The notes beneath the pieces were generated by a model. It was not told where the DNA came from and did not search any database. It worked only from the letters and a program-made list of their open reading frames with translations. A DNA stretch of 21,921 nt from Lenisia limosa (lineage: Eukaryota > Breviatea), in contig LPNZ01006411.1 of assembly GCA_001655205.1 (NCBI GenBank), positions 1 to 21,921 of the forward strand. Direction: 5' to 3'. Shown here in pieces: positions 19,339 through 21,921 of the stretch (positions are counted from its first letter, which is position 1; the number at the start of each line of letters is the position of its first letter). A program made the position numbers and the translations under genes.

Positions 19339-20579
19339 ATGGCTATTGTAAGCATAAGTGATAATATAATAATGCTATTGTATGTCAAATCTCGTATGAT
19401 AGAATAATGCAAATAGCTTGTTGCCAGTACAGGAAAGCCCTGTACGGCCCGATCTAGACGTCATCAGAGATGCAAAAGAGCAGGTGAAGTTCTACTCTGA
19501 AATTTGTGGATCACAATGACAAGCATATTTTCTATCATATCACGTGTGAACGATCATTTTCCACCTGATGATAATATCGCAATGGATATCTGATACACTT
19601 GGGATGAACTCTCATGTTTGACTTTTCGGGCATTTGACCGTGTCAGTATCAGATGTGTACAACATGTCTTGGTTTTAAGCATCCTACAACCTGATAATAA
19701 AGACAACCGCTCTTCTAATTCATGATTTAGGCCCTTAATAGTATCAAAGGCGACTGGAAAAGGAACAATGATTTCAAATCAGGGAAAAGTAGGTTGTCTT
19801 TTTCAACGTAGGGGTTCAAACCAACGCAATTGTTTTCTACACTCCGGTTGAATTTGATTCTGCTCAAGGGTACCCGGATATATTTTACAGGGGGGGGGGG
19901 GTNNNNNNNNNNNNNNNNNNNNNNNNNNNNNNNNNNNNNNNNNNNNNNNNNNNNNNNNNNNNNNNNNNNNNNNNNNNNNNNNNNNNNNNNNNNNNNNNNN
20001 NNNNNNNNNCATTTTCACACATATAAACTTGTAAACTGTCATTCTGTCAGATACGATTATGTTAAAATAGTCAGCATCCTAATGATAACTCGGCATCCAA
20101 CTCTTGTTTTCTCCTCAAACTTTAGTCAATGATAGTATCCAAGGCGGATAATATCACTAGTGCATATGGGGCACAATGTTCTACTTTACTATTTTTTTTT
20201 TTTTTTATCATTTGTCCTTTCGTCATAACCTTAGTGGGTGCTAAGAGGCTTTGTGTTTATGGCCAACAAAGATGAAGCGCTGGTTTACAAGAAAGAAGGT
20301 CTGGAAAATCTGAGCTTCGTGTGCCTTTTTCCATGTTAACCCTCATCTGCTATCCTCTCTGTTTGGCCTGTTCCTCTGTTCCCCACGTTATTCACTGTTT
20401 CATTGCTCGTTCATCCTTTTAGTTCAGGAGTCTTCAGACGAAAGCAGAATTCAAGAAGGTTGGTGGCAATCTAGATTCTTTTTGTTTTACAATGGAGCAT
20501 GTCATTCTGTTGATTTTTTATCACTGCATCAAAAAAATAGAACAATTAAATCACTTTTGTTATTTCCACAGTTAAATGA
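19339..20579 (+). CDS. Small unrecognised protein gene, six exons, about 70 residues
   Basis: Exons are 19339-19347 (MAI), 19433-19483 (ESPVRPDLDVIRDAKEQ), 19731-19788 (ALNSIKGDWKRNNDFKSGK), 20248-20298 (FVFMANKDEALVYKKE), 20423-20458 (QESSDESRIQE) and 20572-20579 ending TGA. Junction phases are all consistent and the sum is 71 codons including stop. The protein is charged, with no signal peptide or membrane segment and no motif that I recognise. The fourth exon is the weakest: a better acceptor at 20234 gives a different frame that stops after GAKRLCVYGQQR. A third reading (FRSLQTKAEFKK and then LNERNS) is open over the last two exons but does not join in phase. Gap 19903-20009 lies in the third intron and may hide an exon. 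Confidence 0.55.
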
Positions 20580-21780
20580 AAGGAATTCAATCTTGCTGCC
20601 CTTTACAAAGAAACACTGCTGACAAATGAAGCCCTTCACACCAGGGAAGAATAATTGCATCTTGCTCTGCTGTTGTACATTTGTTGATCATTGTCTGTGT
20701 CTGTTGTCAGTTTTTTTGTTGTATGTATGTTTATTTAAGTTGTTAAACTGTCTTTGTTGACGAATTCCGAAGAAATTCATAAATAACATGATTTGTGACT
20801 TTTGTTAATATGAAAATGATTGAGAAGAAGACGGAAATAACATTGCAGAGTCAACATTAAGAAAGCCGGGGTCCAATCGGATCCCATTTTGCATTTGCGT
20901 TTTTGACCCCTGTCCATAAGAACCAACAAAATAAATTACATTAACAACAAAAACAATCAAAACGAGCTCTCTCTCATAATACAAATGACTAACTAGAAAA
21001 ATATTACACTACACCATACTCCTGGCAGTTGGAATGACACCCCCTTCGTCCTGATACTGCGCAGGTTATTTCACTGGAAACTGCCAGTACCGTGTCAGTA
21101 CCATGATATCATATTATATAACGGTTATGAGCGGACAAAAACTGGCAGCAATAAGTCCTGACAAGTTTGACGAAATATAAAACTCAATATCCGTGTCCGG
21201 ACTTATCATGGTCAAAATTATAGTCTCTTCAATGCCGGTTATGCATATGACAAAAGTCTATCCAGAGACCCCCCCCCCCCNNNNNNNNNNNNNNNNNNNN
21301 NNNNNNNNNNNNNNNNNNNNNNNNNNNNNNNNNNNNNNNNNNNNNNNNNNNNGAGGGGAGAATCATGAACACTGACGGTTCCGGCCTGAAGAATATGAGT
21401 GAATTCATTGAAAGTTGCGTCACAAAATCAAACCCAGAATATCAATATCATATCAGAAAAGACACCCATAGATGCTCAAGTGCTTTCGTTCAATCCAAGA
21501 AAACAACTCAAGGCGGGAATGGCAAAAAATCAAAACGACCAAAGCTATACGGCCTACATTTTGGCTTCTTCCAGAGACAGTGTTGACGCTTGTGACTCAA
21601 TACTTCTGTTCAGTGTCAGGCTCGCTATAATATCAGCGAAGTGGTTGGAGTGTGATTGTGGGGATGTAATGGAGGGATGTAATAAAGTGATGGTGATTGG
21701 ACTCCATATTCAACCTTTCCTCTAAAGGTATAGTATTAACAAGGTAAGAAGGCAACATGACTTCCCAAAGTGGAGAAAAG
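20580..21780. other. Convergent intergenic region
   Basis: It lies between the stop of the small plus gene and the stop of the right-hand minus gene. AATAAA near 20929 could serve the plus gene. It contains gap 21281-21352 with a C tract before it. Plus-strand open frames at 21365-21725 have no family resemblance. Nothing else is recognised. Confidence 0.5.
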
Positions 21781-21888
21781 TCACCACAATGTCGACAGTA
21801 ATTTTTTGGTAAGTCCAGACTTGTCCGGCATACAGGGTGTAGCACTTGAGTTGAGGGACTGGTGGGCTTCCAAAAGAGCAAGTCGGTG
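21781..21888 (-). CDS. Terminal exon of a gene entering from the right
   Basis: After an acceptor (GACACCGTAG) the minus strand reads HRLALLEAHQSLNSSATPCM, then PDKSGLTKKLLSTLW and a TGA at 21783-21781, 35 codons in all. The composition and the closed frame look like a real last exon, but phase 0 is assumed and the protein is not recognised. Other frames over the same bases are also open. Confidence 0.4.
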   Translation of the reverse strand, partial: HRLALLEAHQSLNSSATPCMPDKSGLTKKLLSTLW

Positions 21889-21921
21889 CTACGGTGTCAA
21901 AAATGGTGAGAACAAACACCG

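Noticed and set aside
21399-21725. Plus-strand open frame of 108 codons
   Set aside because: It has no recognisable domain, no splice context and lies in the convergent 3' region; it cannot be supported.
1-21921. Bacterial-type operon, defence system, CRISPR or provirus
   Set aside because: All genes are spliced, with no long uninterrupted frames; no direct-repeat array, integrase, capsid or reverse transcriptase motif was seen.

Overview
The window reads as nuclear DNA of an intron-rich eukaryote, most likely an animal or a close relative. No gene is a long open frame. Each is built from exons of about 35-170 bases separated by introns of mostly 60-600 bases, with AG acceptors and loosely conserved GT donors (gttagt, gttggt, gtaggt, gtgggg, gtatgt). 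The species cannot be told from the sequence. Exon models were made by hand from splice signals, reading-frame phase and similarity to known families. Seven runs of N interrupt the window: 4717-4843, 6297-6382, 7806-7943, 9190-9245, 12623-12700, 19903-20009 and 21281-21352.

Layout, left to right. (1) Minus strand, 7119 down to 243 and beyond the left edge: the 5' half of a SKI2-type RNA helicase (SKIC2/SKIV2L), 23 phase-consistent exons with motifs I, Ia, Ib, II (DEVH), III and the start of RecA2. (2) Plus strand, 7589-13440: a tandem HMG-box protein with a long Ser/Pro/Gln/Asn-rich tail; two pieces of the boxes probably lie in N gaps. (3) Minus strand, inside the 2-kb intron of gene 2: exons of an SNM1-like metallo-beta-lactamase-fold protein, possibly degenerate (10085-10791). 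(4) Minus strand, 18758-13958: a complete 22-exon gene for a 594-residue DENN-domain protein that ends with a Gly/Ala-rich hydrophobic segment. (5) Plus strand, 19339-20579: a six-exon gene for a protein of about 70 residues that I do not recognise. (6) Minus strand, 21888-21781: the last exon of a gene that enters from the right.

Genes 1/2 and 4/5 stand head to head about 470 and 580 bases apart, which suggests two shared promoter regions. Genes 2/4 and 5/6 converge. SKI2 acts in cytoplasmic 3'-5' mRNA decay, DENN proteins act on Rab GTPases, and HMG boxes bind or bend DNA. The neighbours share no pathway, so this looks like ordinary eukaryotic gene packing rather than a functional cluster.

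Non-coding structure includes a perfect-arm palindrome (8042-8107) with degenerate relatives at 2624-2712 and 13559-13610, an inverted pair of about 82 bases in two introns of the SKI2 gene (1136-1217 and 5655-5736), a 35-bp tandem duplication (9848-9917), a 12-bp x4 tandem repeat (8525-8572), and long C/G homopolymers at gap edges and before acceptors. I found no rRNA, tRNA, CRISPR array or recognisable full-length transposon.
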